DNA of 60,479 nt from DAOUTY01 sp964453665 (GTDB taxonomy: Bacteria; Chloroflexota; Dehalococcoidia; SZUA-161), in the NCBI GenBank assembly GCA_964453665.1, contig CAYVQT010000013.1:1-60479 (forward strand), read 5' to 3'. This document shows, piece by piece, positions 45,939 through 54,389 of the stretch. The stretch's first letter is position 1. Every line of letters starts with the position of its first letter. The notes below the pieces were generated by a model that saw only the letters and a list, made by a program, of their open reading frames with translations, was not told the DNA's origin and ran no database searches. The position numbers and the translations under genes are program-made.

Positions 45939-47177
45939 ATGCCAGATAAAGCAAGAATTGTAATAACTGGAATCGGTCTAACGGCGCCCATTGGAAACAA
46001 CCTCGAGGAATTTCGGCGGAACTTGCTGGCCGGCAAATCCGGGGTTGGCACAATCCAGACCCACTACATGGGTGAAGTTATAGCCGGCATGTGCGATTTC
46101 GACCCGCTTAGGTACCAAAGAAAAAAGGAACTGCGCCGCGGAACACGAGCAGGGTCAATTGCGATATACTGTGCCCACGAGGCAGTCGCTGACGCGGAAT
46201 TAGACCTCGATTCCGCTGACAAGTCGAGAATTGGCATCTACCTCGGAATTACCGAGCACGGCAACGTAGAGACCGAGAATGAGATTTACAATATCAAGCA
46301 ATACGACTACAATGTAGACGTCTGGTCCCACCACCATAACCCGAGAACCGTCGCAAACAGTCCCGCTGGCGAAATAACCCTAAATATGGGGATTACCGGG
46401 CCACACTACACTCTGGGAGGTGCCTGCGCCGCAGGCAACCTTGGCCTTATACAAGGTCTACAAATGCTACGTCTGGATGAAGTGGATTTGGCCCTGGCCG
46501 GTGGGGTTTCAGAGACACCTCATACTTTCGGTGTTTTTGCAGCCTTCAAGAACGAGGGGGCTTTGGCAAGCCATCCGGACCCACAGAAGGCATCACGTCC
46601 GTTTGACAGAGACAGAAACGGCATCGTCGTTTCAGAAGGTGGCTGCATCTGCGTGCTGGAAAGACTGAGTGATGCTCTCAAAAGAGGCGCCAGGATCTAT
46701 GGCGAAATCGTTGGATACTCCGTCAACTCAGATGCATTTGATTATATCCTTCCCAGCCCACAAAGACAGGTCGAGTGTATGAACCTGGCCCTTAAGAAAG
46801 CAGGCATATCGGTGGCCGATATCGATATTATCAACGCTCATGCCACTGCAACTCGTGAAGGTGACAAGGCGGAATGTCAGGCAATTAGGGAAGTCTTCGG
46901 AAGTAATTCAAACACATATATAAACAACACCAAGAGTTATATCGGACATACAATGGGTGCTGCAGGCGTTCTGGAACTGGTGGGTAACTTACCCTCTTTC
47001 GAAGACCACATTGTGCATCAGACGATCAACCTGGACAATCTGGACCCTGAGTGCGCCCTGCTCAATCTTGTTATCAATGAACCCAGAAAAATCGATAAGG
47101 TAGACTATATCTTGAATAACTCATTCGGAATGTTGGGCATAAATTCTGCCCTCATCGTTAAAAGATTCGCGGGATGA
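45939..47177 (+). CDS. FabF-like 3-oxoacyl-ACP synthase II (copy 1)
   Basis: 412 aa. The Cys-His-His triad is intact: Cys163 in LGGACAAGN, His301 in INAHATATREGD and His337 in SYIGHTMGAAG, at nearly the E. coli FabF positions. The usual TACAT and HGT motifs are changed to GACAAG and HAT, so this is a specialised branch and not the housekeeping enzyme. An unusual aromatic/His stretch (DVWSHHHNPR, residues 127-136) lies near the dimer region. It elongates acyl-ACP with malonyl-ACP or might pair with the OleA-like protein as a heterodimer. Next comes the carrier protein gene, 43 nt on. Confidence 0.9.
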   Translation: MPDKARIVITGIGLTAPIGNNLEEFRRNLLAGKSGVGTIQTHYMGEVIAGMCDFDPLRYQRKKELRRGTRAGSIAIYCAHEAVADAELDLDSADKSRIGIYLGITEHGNVETENEIYNIKQYDYNVDVWSHHHNPRTVANSPAGEITLNMGITGPHYTLGGACAAGNLGLIQGLQMLRLDEVDLALAGGVSETPHTFGVFAAFKNEGALASHPDPQKASRPFDRDRNGIVVSEGGCICVLERLSDALKRGARIYGEIVGYSVNSDAFDYILPSPQRQVECMNLALKKAGISVADIDIINAHATATREGDKAECQAIREVFGSNSNTYINNTKSYIGHTMGAAGVLELVGNLPSFEDHIVHQTINLDNLDPECALLNLVINEPRKIDKVDYILNNSFGMLGINSALIVKRFAG

Positions 47178-47220
47178 TACCGAAGGGTCTATCCTAGCTG
47201 TATTAGAAGGGAAGGAGTTT

Positions 47221-47472
47221 ATGAAAGCAGAGGAAATTAGGTCCATGATAATAGAGGTCATCCACGAAATAGTACCGGATGAAGACCTGAGTAATCTCAA
47301 GCCTGATATCCGTATAAGAGACCAAATTGAAATGGACTCTATGGATTTCCTAGACATCGTCATGGAATTGCGCAAACGCTATGGTATCACCGTGCCAGAA
47401 GACGATTATATGGAATTGTCTACATTAGATAGTTCGGTGGCCTATTTAGAGCCGCTGATGAAAGACATTTAA
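47221..47472 (+). CDS. Acyl carrier protein dedicated to the cluster
   Basis: 83 aa with four-helix ACP layout. The phosphopantetheine attachment Ser40 lies in EMDSMDFLDIVMEL (D-S-M with the usual flanking hydrophobics). It differs from housekeeping ACPs, which read D-S-L-D, in having M after the serine and F at +3. Strong ribosome site (AAGGAG). Lying between the two ketosynthase units and with a phosphopantetheinyl transferase in the same cluster, it is the likely chain carrier of this pathway. Confidence 0.92.
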   Translation: MKAEEIRSMIIEVIHEIVPDEDLSNLKPDIRIRDQIEMDSMDFLDIVMELRKRYGITVPEDDYMELSTLDSSVAYLEPLMKDI

Positions 47473-47542
47473 TCGATTGGTGCCGATGGATCAAACAATG
47501 CTTCTCTAATACGTTTCACAGGCAATCTCTATGCCCTCAACA

Positions 47543-47572
47543 ATTTCTACCATAGTAAGACATGGTAGAAAT
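47543..47572 (+). terminator. 11-bp stem-loop after the ACP gene
   Basis: ATTTCTACCAT (47543-47553) pairs perfectly with ATGGTAGAAAT (47562-47572) over an 8-nt loop, 70 nt after the ACP stop. It lacks a T-run, so it may stabilise or end the first transcript. A second weak stem (CTCCTG/CAGGAG) lies near 47610. The remainder of the gap 47473-47914 holds the next promoter. Confidence 0.45.
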
Positions 47573-47773
47573 CTTAAAATGGAGCGTGGCCAGTTTTGGC
47601 CTGTACTCCTGACGGTCACAGGAGCGCAGGTGTGCCAACACGAAATCCAGCAAGCACAACTAAATAAGATATATCGCCTCAAGCCATTATGGGTTGGTCC
47701 GCTACTATAATCCGAAATCCGCTATTTAGCGATAATGTATGTAGGATAATTAAATTAAAGTTAATTTCACATT

Positions 47774-47833
47774 GTTGACAGATATGCCTTGAAGTGCAAT
47801 AGTACTAAACTAGGTGCCCCTAGTGGTACTATT
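47774..47833 (+). promoter_or_regulatory. Promoter with overlapping 36-bp palindromic operator, second ketosynthase unit
   Basis: -35 TTGACA at 47775-47780; 17 nt later AATAGT (47798-47803) serves as -10. This -10 lies in the left arm of a two-part palindrome, 47798-47833: AATAGTAC pairs with GTACTATT, and inner ACTAGG with CCTAGT. The block GTTGACAGAT plus GTGC at the same spacing is shared with the promoter at 44276. A repressor bound at the palindrome would block polymerase. No regulator gene is in the cluster. Confidence 0.6.
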
Positions 47834-47914
47834 GATTGTAAAAGATTTACGGTGGTGGGAGACATCGGTGAGTAAATCACAGGCACGCGAGCGTTTTTTC
47901 AAAGGTAACTAGTA

Positions 47915-48964
47915 ATGCGATACGAAAAGGTTTGCGTCGAATCCTTCGCCTACGTACTACCAGACATAATTATCACTTCACTAAGCCTGGAAGAGAAATT
48001 GGCGCCCGTATATGAGAAACTGGATCTCTCCTCCGGACGATTCGAGATGATGACGGGGATTCGCGAGCGGCGATTCTGGAACGAAGGTACAAGGCCAAGC
48101 CAGGTGAGTGCGAAAGCGGCGGAGAAGGCCATAGCTGATTCGGGGATTGATAAGGATGATATTGAGTGTCTTCTTCATACATCCGTTTGTCGTGATTACC
48201 TGGAGACAGCAACAGCTCTAATCATTCATGACTATTTAAATCTTCCCAGCTCATCAACCACCTTCGACATATCGAATGCGTGTATCGGTTTCGTCAATGG
48301 CATGGTAACGCTGGCAAATATGATCGAATTAGGCCAGGTAAAGGCAGGGATTGTAGTCGGCAGCGAGAGCAGCAGGCGTATGACCGAAGCAACAATACAT
48401 GATATCCTTAATGATCCATACGTCACAAGAGATAAGCTTAAACCTTCGTTTGCTTCTCTAACCCTGGGGTCGGGAGCAGTAGCAGCGGTATTGGTTCATT
48501 CCGATCTGTCGAAATCCAGACATAAATTACTGGGCGGTGCTGTCAGAACCGCCTCACAGCACAAGGACCTTTGCCGTATACCAAACGATACTTGTTTCTT
48601 CGACTCGGCATATTATCCCAACATGCAGGCGGACTTCTCGGGAATCCTGGTAAATGGCCTTGGACTTGCAGCCGATACATGGAAGGCATTCAAGAATGAG
48701 CTCGCGTGGGATAACCAAGATATAAACAAGGTCTTTACCCATCAGGTCAGCGCAATTCATCAAGACATGGTGTTTCGTACACTGGACCTGGAAAAATCAA
48801 AGGGATTTGCCACCGTGCATTATCTGGGGAATATAGGTGCGTGCTCATTGCCTATTTCAACGGCAATCGGAATTGATGAGGGGCTTCTCAAGGCCGGTGA
48901 TAAAGTCACAATGCTGGGAATCGGTAGCGGCCTGTCCTGCATAATGCTCGGTCTGGAATGGTAA
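47915..48964 (+). CDS. OleA-like 3-oxoacyl synthase III (copy 2)
   Basis: 349 aa, the same length as copy 1 and clearly its duplicate, with no gap in the alignment by eye. Cys123 in ISNACIGFVNG, His276 in THQVSAIHQ, Asn306 in YLGNIGACSLP and Glu97 in CRDYLETATAL are all kept. Differences gather in residues 56-80, 100-115 and 220-270. The Pro after Glu97 in copy 1 (LEPAT) is Thr here (LETAT), near the OleA-specific Glu, so the two copies may differ in chain preference. It opens the second unit behind its own promoter. Confidence 0.88.
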   Translation: MRYEKVCVESFAYVLPDIIITSLSLEEKLAPVYEKLDLSSGRFEMMTGIRERRFWNEGTRPSQVSAKAAEKAIADSGIDKDDIECLLHTSVCRDYLETATALIIHDYLNLPSSSTTFDISNACIGFVNGMVTLANMIELGQVKAGIVVGSESSRRMTEATIHDILNDPYVTRDKLKPSFASLTLGSGAVAAVLVHSDLSKSRHKLLGGAVRTASQHKDLCRIPNDTCFFDSAYYPNMQADFSGILVNGLGLAADTWKAFKNELAWDNQDINKVFTHQVSAIHQDMVFRTLDLEKSKGFATVHYLGNIGACSLPISTAIGIDEGLLKAGDKVTMLGIGSGLSCIMLGLEW

Positions 48965-49002
48965 TATTAGAGGATAGCCATAGAATCGGATAGTTATCAA
49001 AG

Positions 49003-50241
49003 ATGAATAACCAGGCAAGAATAGTTGTCACCGGGATCGGTTTATCGGCGCCAAACGGGAACAGCCTCCAGGAGTTCCGGCAGAACCTGCTGGCTGGCGA
49101 ATCAGGGATAGGGACAATCAATGCTCACTATATGGGTGAGGTCATAGCAGGCGCTTGCGATTTCGACACTTCAAAGTACCAGACAAAGAAGGAACTGCGC
49201 CGGGGAACGAGAGCGGGGGCTTTTGCTATTTACTGTTCACACGAAGCATTAGCTGACGCAGAATTGGACATTGACGCGATGGATAAATCAAGAGTCAGCG
49301 TTTATCTTGGCATCACCGAGCATGGCAATGTGCAGACCGAAAAAGAAATCTACAACATAAAGCAATTCAATTACGACATCGATGTCTGGTCTCACCACCA
49401 TAGTCCGAGAAGTGTGGCTAACGAACCCGCCGGTGAGGTCACTATTAATATGGGTATTACCGGGCCACATTACACCCTGGGTGGTGCTTGCGCCGCAGGC
49501 AACCTCGGACTCATACACGGTGCACAGATGCTGCTCCTGGATGAAGTGGATTTGGCCCTGGCTGGTGGGGTTTCAGAGGTTATTCATGCCTTTGGCATTT
49601 TTGCCAGCTTTAAAAACGAACGCGCATTGGCCAGCCATCCAGACCCCAAGAAAGCATCACGCCCCTTTGACAGAGACAGAAACGGTGTCGTCGCCTCGGA
49701 AGGCGGCTGCGTCTGCGTACTGGAAAGATTGAGTGATGCTCTCAAAAGAGGCGCCAGGATTTATGGCGAAATCGTCGGATATGCTATCAACTCAGATGCG
49801 TATGATTACGTTCTTCCAAATGCCCAAAGACAAGCTGAGTGTATGGGCCTCGCCCTCAAGAAAGCGGGCATTTCCCCAGGCGACATCGACATTATCAATA
49901 CACACGCTACCGCAACACCTGAAGGCGATAAGGCAGAATGTAAGGCAATCAAAGAAGTCTTTGGTAACAATTCAAACACGTATATCAACAACACCAAGAG
50001 TTATATCGGACATACAATGGGTGCTGCCGGTGCCCTGGAACTGGTGGGCAATTTACCCTCTTTCGAGGACCATATCGTTCATCAGACCATAAATATAGAT
50101 AATCTGGACCCTGAATGTGACCTCAAGAACCTAATAATCAACGAACCCCGAAAAGTCGATAAGGTCGACTATATCTTAAACAATTCCTTTGGAATGGTCG
50201 GTATCAACTCCGTTACTATCGTTAAAAGATTTGTGCAGTAG
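49003..50241 (+). CDS. FabF-like 3-oxoacyl-ACP synthase II (copy 2)
   Basis: 412 aa, equal in length to copy 1 and roughly four in five residues identical by eye. Triad: Cys163 in LGGACAAGN, His301 in INTHATATPEGD, His337 in SYIGHTMGAAG. The DVWSHHHSPR stretch is retained. Located 38 nt after OleA-like copy 2, repeating the arrangement of unit 1. The long near-identical DNA segments within the two genes, for example around 46580 and 49670, suggest recent duplication or gene conversion. Both copies look active, so they may act on different chain lengths or form a heterodimer. Confidence 0.9.
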   Translation: MNNQARIVVTGIGLSAPNGNSLQEFRQNLLAGESGIGTINAHYMGEVIAGACDFDTSKYQTKKELRRGTRAGAFAIYCSHEALADAELDIDAMDKSRVSVYLGITEHGNVQTEKEIYNIKQFNYDIDVWSHHHSPRSVANEPAGEVTINMGITGPHYTLGGACAAGNLGLIHGAQMLLLDEVDLALAGGVSEVIHAFGIFASFKNERALASHPDPKKASRPFDRDRNGVVASEGGCVCVLERLSDALKRGARIYGEIVGYAINSDAYDYVLPNAQRQAECMGLALKKAGISPGDIDIINTHATATPEGDKAECKAIKEVFGNNSNTYINNTKSYIGHTMGAAGALELVGNLPSFEDHIVHQTINIDNLDPECDLKNLIINEPRKVDKVDYILNNSFGMVGINSVTIVKRFVQ

Positions 50242-50302
50242 TTGGCAGCGAATAGAAGCATATCGTTTTGTCTCATATCACTACAGAATTGAATGGTCAC
50301 TC

Positions 50303-50333
50303 AGCTTTCCCCCTGTAAAACAGGGGGAAAGCT
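50303..50333 (+). promoter_or_regulatory. 13-bp perfect hairpin ahead of the FAD-enzyme genes
   Basis: AGCTTTCCCCCTG (50303-50315) pairs with CAGGGGGAAAGCT (50321-50333) around a TAAAA loop, ending 17 nt before the ATG at 50351. There is no T-run, so it is unlikely to be a terminator. It could block a nuclease, act as a processing site, or limit ribosome access to the next gene. Confidence 0.6.
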
Positions 50334-50350
50334 CTCAATAGAAGCTGGTT

Positions 50351-51736
50351 ATGAGATATGACGTTCTCATCATAGGCGCAGGGATGTCCGGTCTGGCCGC
50401 GGGCATTAGACTAGCATACTACGATAAGAAGGTATGCATCCTCGAAAAGCATTACCGCGTCGGGGGCCTGAACTCATTTTACAACCGTGACGGCTACAAG
50501 TTCGATGTGGGCCTCCATGCAATGACAAATTACGTCCCTAAAGGCACCAAATCAACGCCTTTGCCAAAACTGCTGCGGCAGCTCAAGCTAAAAGCCGAGG
50601 ATTTTGGTCTACGCCAACAAAACATGTCAGTGGTAAAGTTCCCCGGTAAAATCCTCAGATTCAATAACGACTTGAACTTCTTTGTCCAGGAGGTGGCAGA
50701 GACCTTCCCGGCGCAGGCCGACAATTTCCAAAAGCTGCTTAAAGCCATCGCTGAATATGACGCTCTGGCGCTGGACACAGAACCAATCTCATCTCGCGAA
50801 GTTGTCAGTTCGATTATCTCCGACCCGCTCCTAATCGACATGATCTTTTGTCCTCTCATGTACTATGGCAATGCCAGGGAAAACGACATGGAATTCGGGC
50901 AGTTCGTCATCATGTTCAATAGTATCTTCTGCGAAGGATTCGCCAGGCCCCAGGCTGGGGTACGACAGATCCTCGATGTACTGGTCAAGAAGTATAAAGA
51001 ATGTGGTGGCGAATTAAGGCTAAGGTGTGGAGTGCAGAGTATTCAAGCCGCTAATGGTAAGGTCGAGTCGGTATTGCTCGATTCGGGCGAAACGCTGACC
51101 GCCGACAAAGTAATATCATCTGCCGGTTATATAGAAACGATGAAGCTTCTATCCGATCACGAGTCCGGGAGATTTGATAATGACATCGGTCAACTTTCGT
51201 TCGTAGAGTTTATAATGATCTTGGACAGAGAACTTTCCGAAACGGGTTACGACACGACAATCACATTCTTTAATAACTCGGATAGATTCGATTACCGAAA
51301 ACCGGAAGACATGGTTGATGTTTCAAGCGGCGTTATATGCTGCCCTAATAATTTCCAGTTCGAAAGCCCGTTACCCGAAGCAATGATCAGGATAACTAAC
51401 ATGGCCAATTTCGACCTCTGGAGCGGGTTAGGGCAAGAGGAATATACAGCGCAAAAGGCTGCCTGGCTTGAAACCACGCTAAAAGAGGTGGTAAAATTCG
51501 TCCCAGATTTTCGCGATTCCATCGTCTACTCGGATGTGTTCACTCCCATAACAATTCACAGATTCACGGGGCATTTAAACGGTGCCGTTTACGGGACTCC
51601 TAATAAAATCAAGACCGGGAGAACCCACCTGGGCAATCTGTTCATTTGCGGCACAGACCAGGGATTTCTGGGAATAGTGGGGGCAATGCTTAGCGGTATA
51701 TCCATGGCGAATCTCCATGTTCTACAGAAGGGATAG
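50351..51736 (+). CDS. CrtI/RetSat-like FAD-dependent oxidoreductase A of the lipid cluster
   Basis: 461 aa. N-terminal FAD site VLIIGAGMSGLAAGIRLA and LEKHYRVGGLNSF. The C-terminal FAD loop is NLFICGTDQGFLGIVGAMLSG. The region after the first motif (YKFDVGLHAMTNY) matches carotenoid isomerase/retinol saturase-type enzymes more than amine oxidases. These enzymes desaturate, saturate or isomerise double bonds in long chains. In this cluster it probably modifies the acyl product or its double bonds. It follows the 13-bp hairpin and precedes a second, distinct member by 19 nt. Confidence 0.85.
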   Translation: MRYDVLIIGAGMSGLAAGIRLAYYDKKVCILEKHYRVGGLNSFYNRDGYKFDVGLHAMTNYVPKGTKSTPLPKLLRQLKLKAEDFGLRQQNMSVVKFPGKILRFNNDLNFFVQEVAETFPAQADNFQKLLKAIAEYDALALDTEPISSREVVSSIISDPLLIDMIFCPLMYYGNARENDMEFGQFVIMFNSIFCEGFARPQAGVRQILDVLVKKYKECGGELRLRCGVQSIQAANGKVESVLLDSGETLTADKVISSAGYIETMKLLSDHESGRFDNDIGQLSFVEFIMILDRELSETGYDTTITFFNNSDRFDYRKPEDMVDVSSGVICCPNNFQFESPLPEAMIRITNMANFDLWSGLGQEEYTAQKAAWLETTLKEVVKFVPDFRDSIVYSDVFTPITIHRFTGHLNGAVYGTPNKIKTGRTHLGNLFICGTDQGFLGIVGAMLSGISMANLHVLQKG

Positions 51737-51755
51737 GTAAAGGAGAGATCTACGG

Positions 51756-53162
51756 ATGAGCGATTTGCTTAAAGACCTGAAGCCGGAATATGATGTTGCG
51801 GTCATTGGCAGCGGATTAGCCGGGCTGACCTGCGCCAATATGCTGGCGAAAAGCGGACATTCAGTTCTACTGCTGGAGCAGCACTACCAGCTCGGCGGCC
51901 TGGCTGCCTGGTTTAAGAGGAGGGGAGGACACATATTCGATGTCTCCCTGCACGGATTTCCAGTCGGCATGGTCAAGACCTGTCGTAAGTACTGGAGTCC
52001 TGAGATTGCAGGCATGATAGTCCAACTAAAAGGGATAAGGTTCGATAATCCCCAGTTCTCGCTCACAACAACCTTCGACAGGGAGGACTTTACCCGTATC
52101 CTCAAGGAGCAATTTAAAATCCCGCCAGAGAACATCGAGGGGTTCTTCAACACAGCCAGAGATATGAATTACTACGATGACCAGACCATGACCACAAGAG
52201 AGCTGTTCCAAAAGTACTTCCCCGGCCGCGATGATGTCGTCCGCATGCTAATGGAGCCGATCACCTATGCCAACGGGTCAACCCTGGATGACCCGGCGAT
52301 AAGCTACGGCATCGTATTTTCCAACTTCATGAGTAAAGGCGTTTATACCGTTCAGGGAGGAACGGACAAGTTTATTGAAAAAATGCGTGATGAGCTGGTA
52401 CGAAATGGCGTTGATATTCGAACCAGATGTCTGGTAGAAAAGATCATCGTCGAAGGTAAAAAGGTGTCGGGCGTAATCACAAACGGACAGACGGTTAAGT
52501 GTAAAGCAGCCGTCTCGAACGGTAACCTGTTGTCTACTATTCACAAACTAGTCGGAGACAATAACTTCTCTGAAACATTCATGGAGCAAGCAAACAATGT
52601 GCGGCTTAACAATAGCAGTTGCCAGGTCTATATGGGATTTAGAAAGGGTGAGAAAATCGACTATATAGGCGATTTGCTTTTTACGTCAGTCGCAGATAAG
52701 TTCGATTCCACAATGCTTTGCAGCCGGAATATAACCAGCCGGACATTCTCCATATATTACCCGGAAACCCGACCTGGCTCCGATATGTACTCGATTGTCT
52801 CTTCTACCAACGCAAACTACGAGGACTGGGCTTATCTGTCCGATGAAGAATACCACGCTTCCAAAAAGGACCTGATCGAGACAACAATTAACGCCCTGGA
52901 CAAGTATATCCCAGGTGTAAGAGAGAAGATCGATTACACAGAAGCAGCTACCCCCAGGACATTTAAAAGATACACCCTTCATGAACAAGGAGCTTCCTTC
53001 GGCACCAAATTCGAGGGATTGAAAATCAGTATGGGGCTGCACGACGACATACCCGGGCTTTTCCATACCGGCTCCGTGGGAATTATCATGTCCGGCTGGT
53101 TGGGTGCAGCCAATTACGGAGTGATTACTTCCAATGACGTCGATAAATATCTACGTTCTTAA
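51756..53162 (+). CDS. CrtI/RetSat-like FAD-dependent oxidoreductase B of the lipid cluster
   Basis: 468 aa. FAD site VAVIGSGLAGLTCANMLAKS, then LEQHYQLGGLAAWFKRR and HIFDVSLHGFPVG; C-terminal FAD loop GLFHTGSVGIIMSGWLGAA. AAGGAGAG lies ahead of the ATG. It is distant from enzyme A, so the two may act in turn or as a pair, as CrtI-type enzymes often do. It is followed by fabG 23 nt later, linking it to the chain-building genes. The three proteins at 31200-35810 belong to the same superfamily but another branch. Confidence 0.85.
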   Translation: MSDLLKDLKPEYDVAVIGSGLAGLTCANMLAKSGHSVLLLEQHYQLGGLAAWFKRRGGHIFDVSLHGFPVGMVKTCRKYWSPEIAGMIVQLKGIRFDNPQFSLTTTFDREDFTRILKEQFKIPPENIEGFFNTARDMNYYDDQTMTTRELFQKYFPGRDDVVRMLMEPITYANGSTLDDPAISYGIVFSNFMSKGVYTVQGGTDKFIEKMRDELVRNGVDIRTRCLVEKIIVEGKKVSGVITNGQTVKCKAAVSNGNLLSTIHKLVGDNNFSETFMEQANNVRLNNSSCQVYMGFRKGEKIDYIGDLLFTSVADKFDSTMLCSRNITSRTFSIYYPETRPGSDMYSIVSSTNANYEDWAYLSDEEYHASKKDLIETTINALDKYIPGVREKIDYTEAATPRTFKRYTLHEQGASFGTKFEGLKISMGLHDDIPGLFHTGSVGIIMSGWLGAANYGVITSNDVDKYLRS

Positions 53163-53185
53163 CATCGTTCTACAGGAGGCAGAAG

Positions 53186-53926
53186 ATGTATGAATTTGCG
53201 GGGCAGACCGTTATCATCACCGGCGGTACCAAGGGGATAGGCCGAAGTACTGCTGAGAGTTTCCTGAGAGCGGACGCCCGCGTAATTGTCACTTACTCCT
53301 CGGACGAAGCCGCTGCTGCACAATTCAAGCAAGACAATAACGAGTTCGCCGACAACATTGATATCCAGAAATACAACGTCTCTAAATATGAAGAGGTTGA
53401 AAAATTCTTCCAATATCTGGAGAAGGAATACGGTGGCTTCGAGGTTCTTGTTAACAACGCCGGTATTCGGAAAGACGCCGTCCTCGCCATGATGAAAGAA
53501 GCAGAGTGGCATGATGTGCTGGACGTCAATCTCAGCGGAATCTTCTATATGTGCAAGTTCTCCGTTATGAGCATGATGCAGAAACGGTATGGACGGATCA
53601 TTAATATCACCTCTCCATCCGGGAAATATGGTTTCGAAGGGCAGGCAAACTACGCCGCCGCCAAGGCGGGTTTAGTGGCACTGACCAAATCGCTGTCCAA
53701 GGAAGTCGCCCGCCGAGGTATCACGGTCAACTGCGTCTCGCCTGGATTCATCGCGACAGAGCTAATCCGTGATCTCCCCGAAGAACTGCGAAACTCGTAT
53801 ATTACACAGGTCCCCTTAAAGAGATTCGGCAAGCCCGAGGAGGTCGCAGCTTGCATTCTCTTCCTGGCATCGAAGGAAGCATCATATGTCACCGGCTCCA
53901 CCCTTGAAGTGACTGGAGGGCTTTGA
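53186..53926 (+). CDS. fabG: 3-oxoacyl-ACP reductase (FabG-like SDR)
   Basis: 246 aa. NADPH-binding TGGTKGIGRS (12-20), NNAG at 90-93, and the catalytic Ser143, Tyr156 and Lys160 in INITSPSGKYGF and NYAAAKAGLV. The C-terminus YVTGSTLEVTGG is typical. Strong GGAGG site before the ATG. It reduces the beta-keto group formed by the ketosynthases. Its stop codon lies 1 nt before fabZ, so the reductase and dehydratase are made together. Confidence 0.92.
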   Translation: MYEFAGQTVIITGGTKGIGRSTAESFLRADARVIVTYSSDEAAAAQFKQDNNEFADNIDIQKYNVSKYEEVEKFFQYLEKEYGGFEVLVNNAGIRKDAVLAMMKEAEWHDVLDVNLSGIFYMCKFSVMSMMQKRYGRIINITSPSGKYGFEGQANYAAAKAGLVALTKSLSKEVARRGITVNCVSPGFIATELIRDLPEELRNSYITQVPLKRFGKPEEVAACILFLASKEASYVTGSTLEVTGGL

Positions 53927-53927
53927 A

Positions 53928-54341
53928 ATGGAAGAGGTCCTAAGAGCTATACCACACCGCCCGCCGTTTTTGTTCGTCGACAGGGTCACCGAGAAAACGG
54001 AAACGAAGATCAAGGCGGAAAAAGCGATAAGTCCGGAGGAGTCTTTCTTTAAAGGGCATTACCCCGGGAATCCAGTCATGCCCGGTGTACTGATATGCGA
54101 ATCCATATTTCAAACGGGTGCGATTCTGCTCTCCGGCATTATCGGCGATATCGGCGAGGGGACCCCTGTGCTGACCCGAATCAGCAATGCCAAGTTCAAG
54201 AACATAGTCAGACCAGGCGCTCTCCTGGAACTGGAAGCTGAGCTGGTTGAGAAAGTGAGCAACGCTTTCTTTATGAAGGGCAAAGCCTCTTCCGAGGGAA
54301 AGACAGCTGTAACGGTCGAATTTGCTGTTAGCCTGGCCTGA
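53928..54341 (+). CDS. fabZ: 3-hydroxyacyl-ACP dehydratase (FabZ-like)
   Basis: 137 aa hot-dog fold. It opens with IPHRPPFLFVDRV, the family start. Catalytic His44 in KGHYPGNPVMPG and Glu58 in VLICESIFQ are 14 residues apart, as in E. coli FabZ (54/68). It removes water from the 3-hydroxyacyl-ACP after FabG; some FabZ-like or FabA-like enzymes also isomerise the double bond, which would matter if the product is unsaturated. It begins 1 nt after fabG. Confidence 0.92.
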   Translation: MEEVLRAIPHRPPFLFVDRVTEKTETKIKAEKAISPEESFFKGHYPGNPVMPGVLICESIFQTGAILLSGIIGDIGEGTPVLTRISNAKFKNIVRPGALLELEAELVEKVSNAFFMKGKASSEGKTAVTVEFAVSLA

Positions 54342-54389
54342 CCGCCCGGCTAAACCTGATATCTTAACTTTAAATACAGAGGTAACCAA

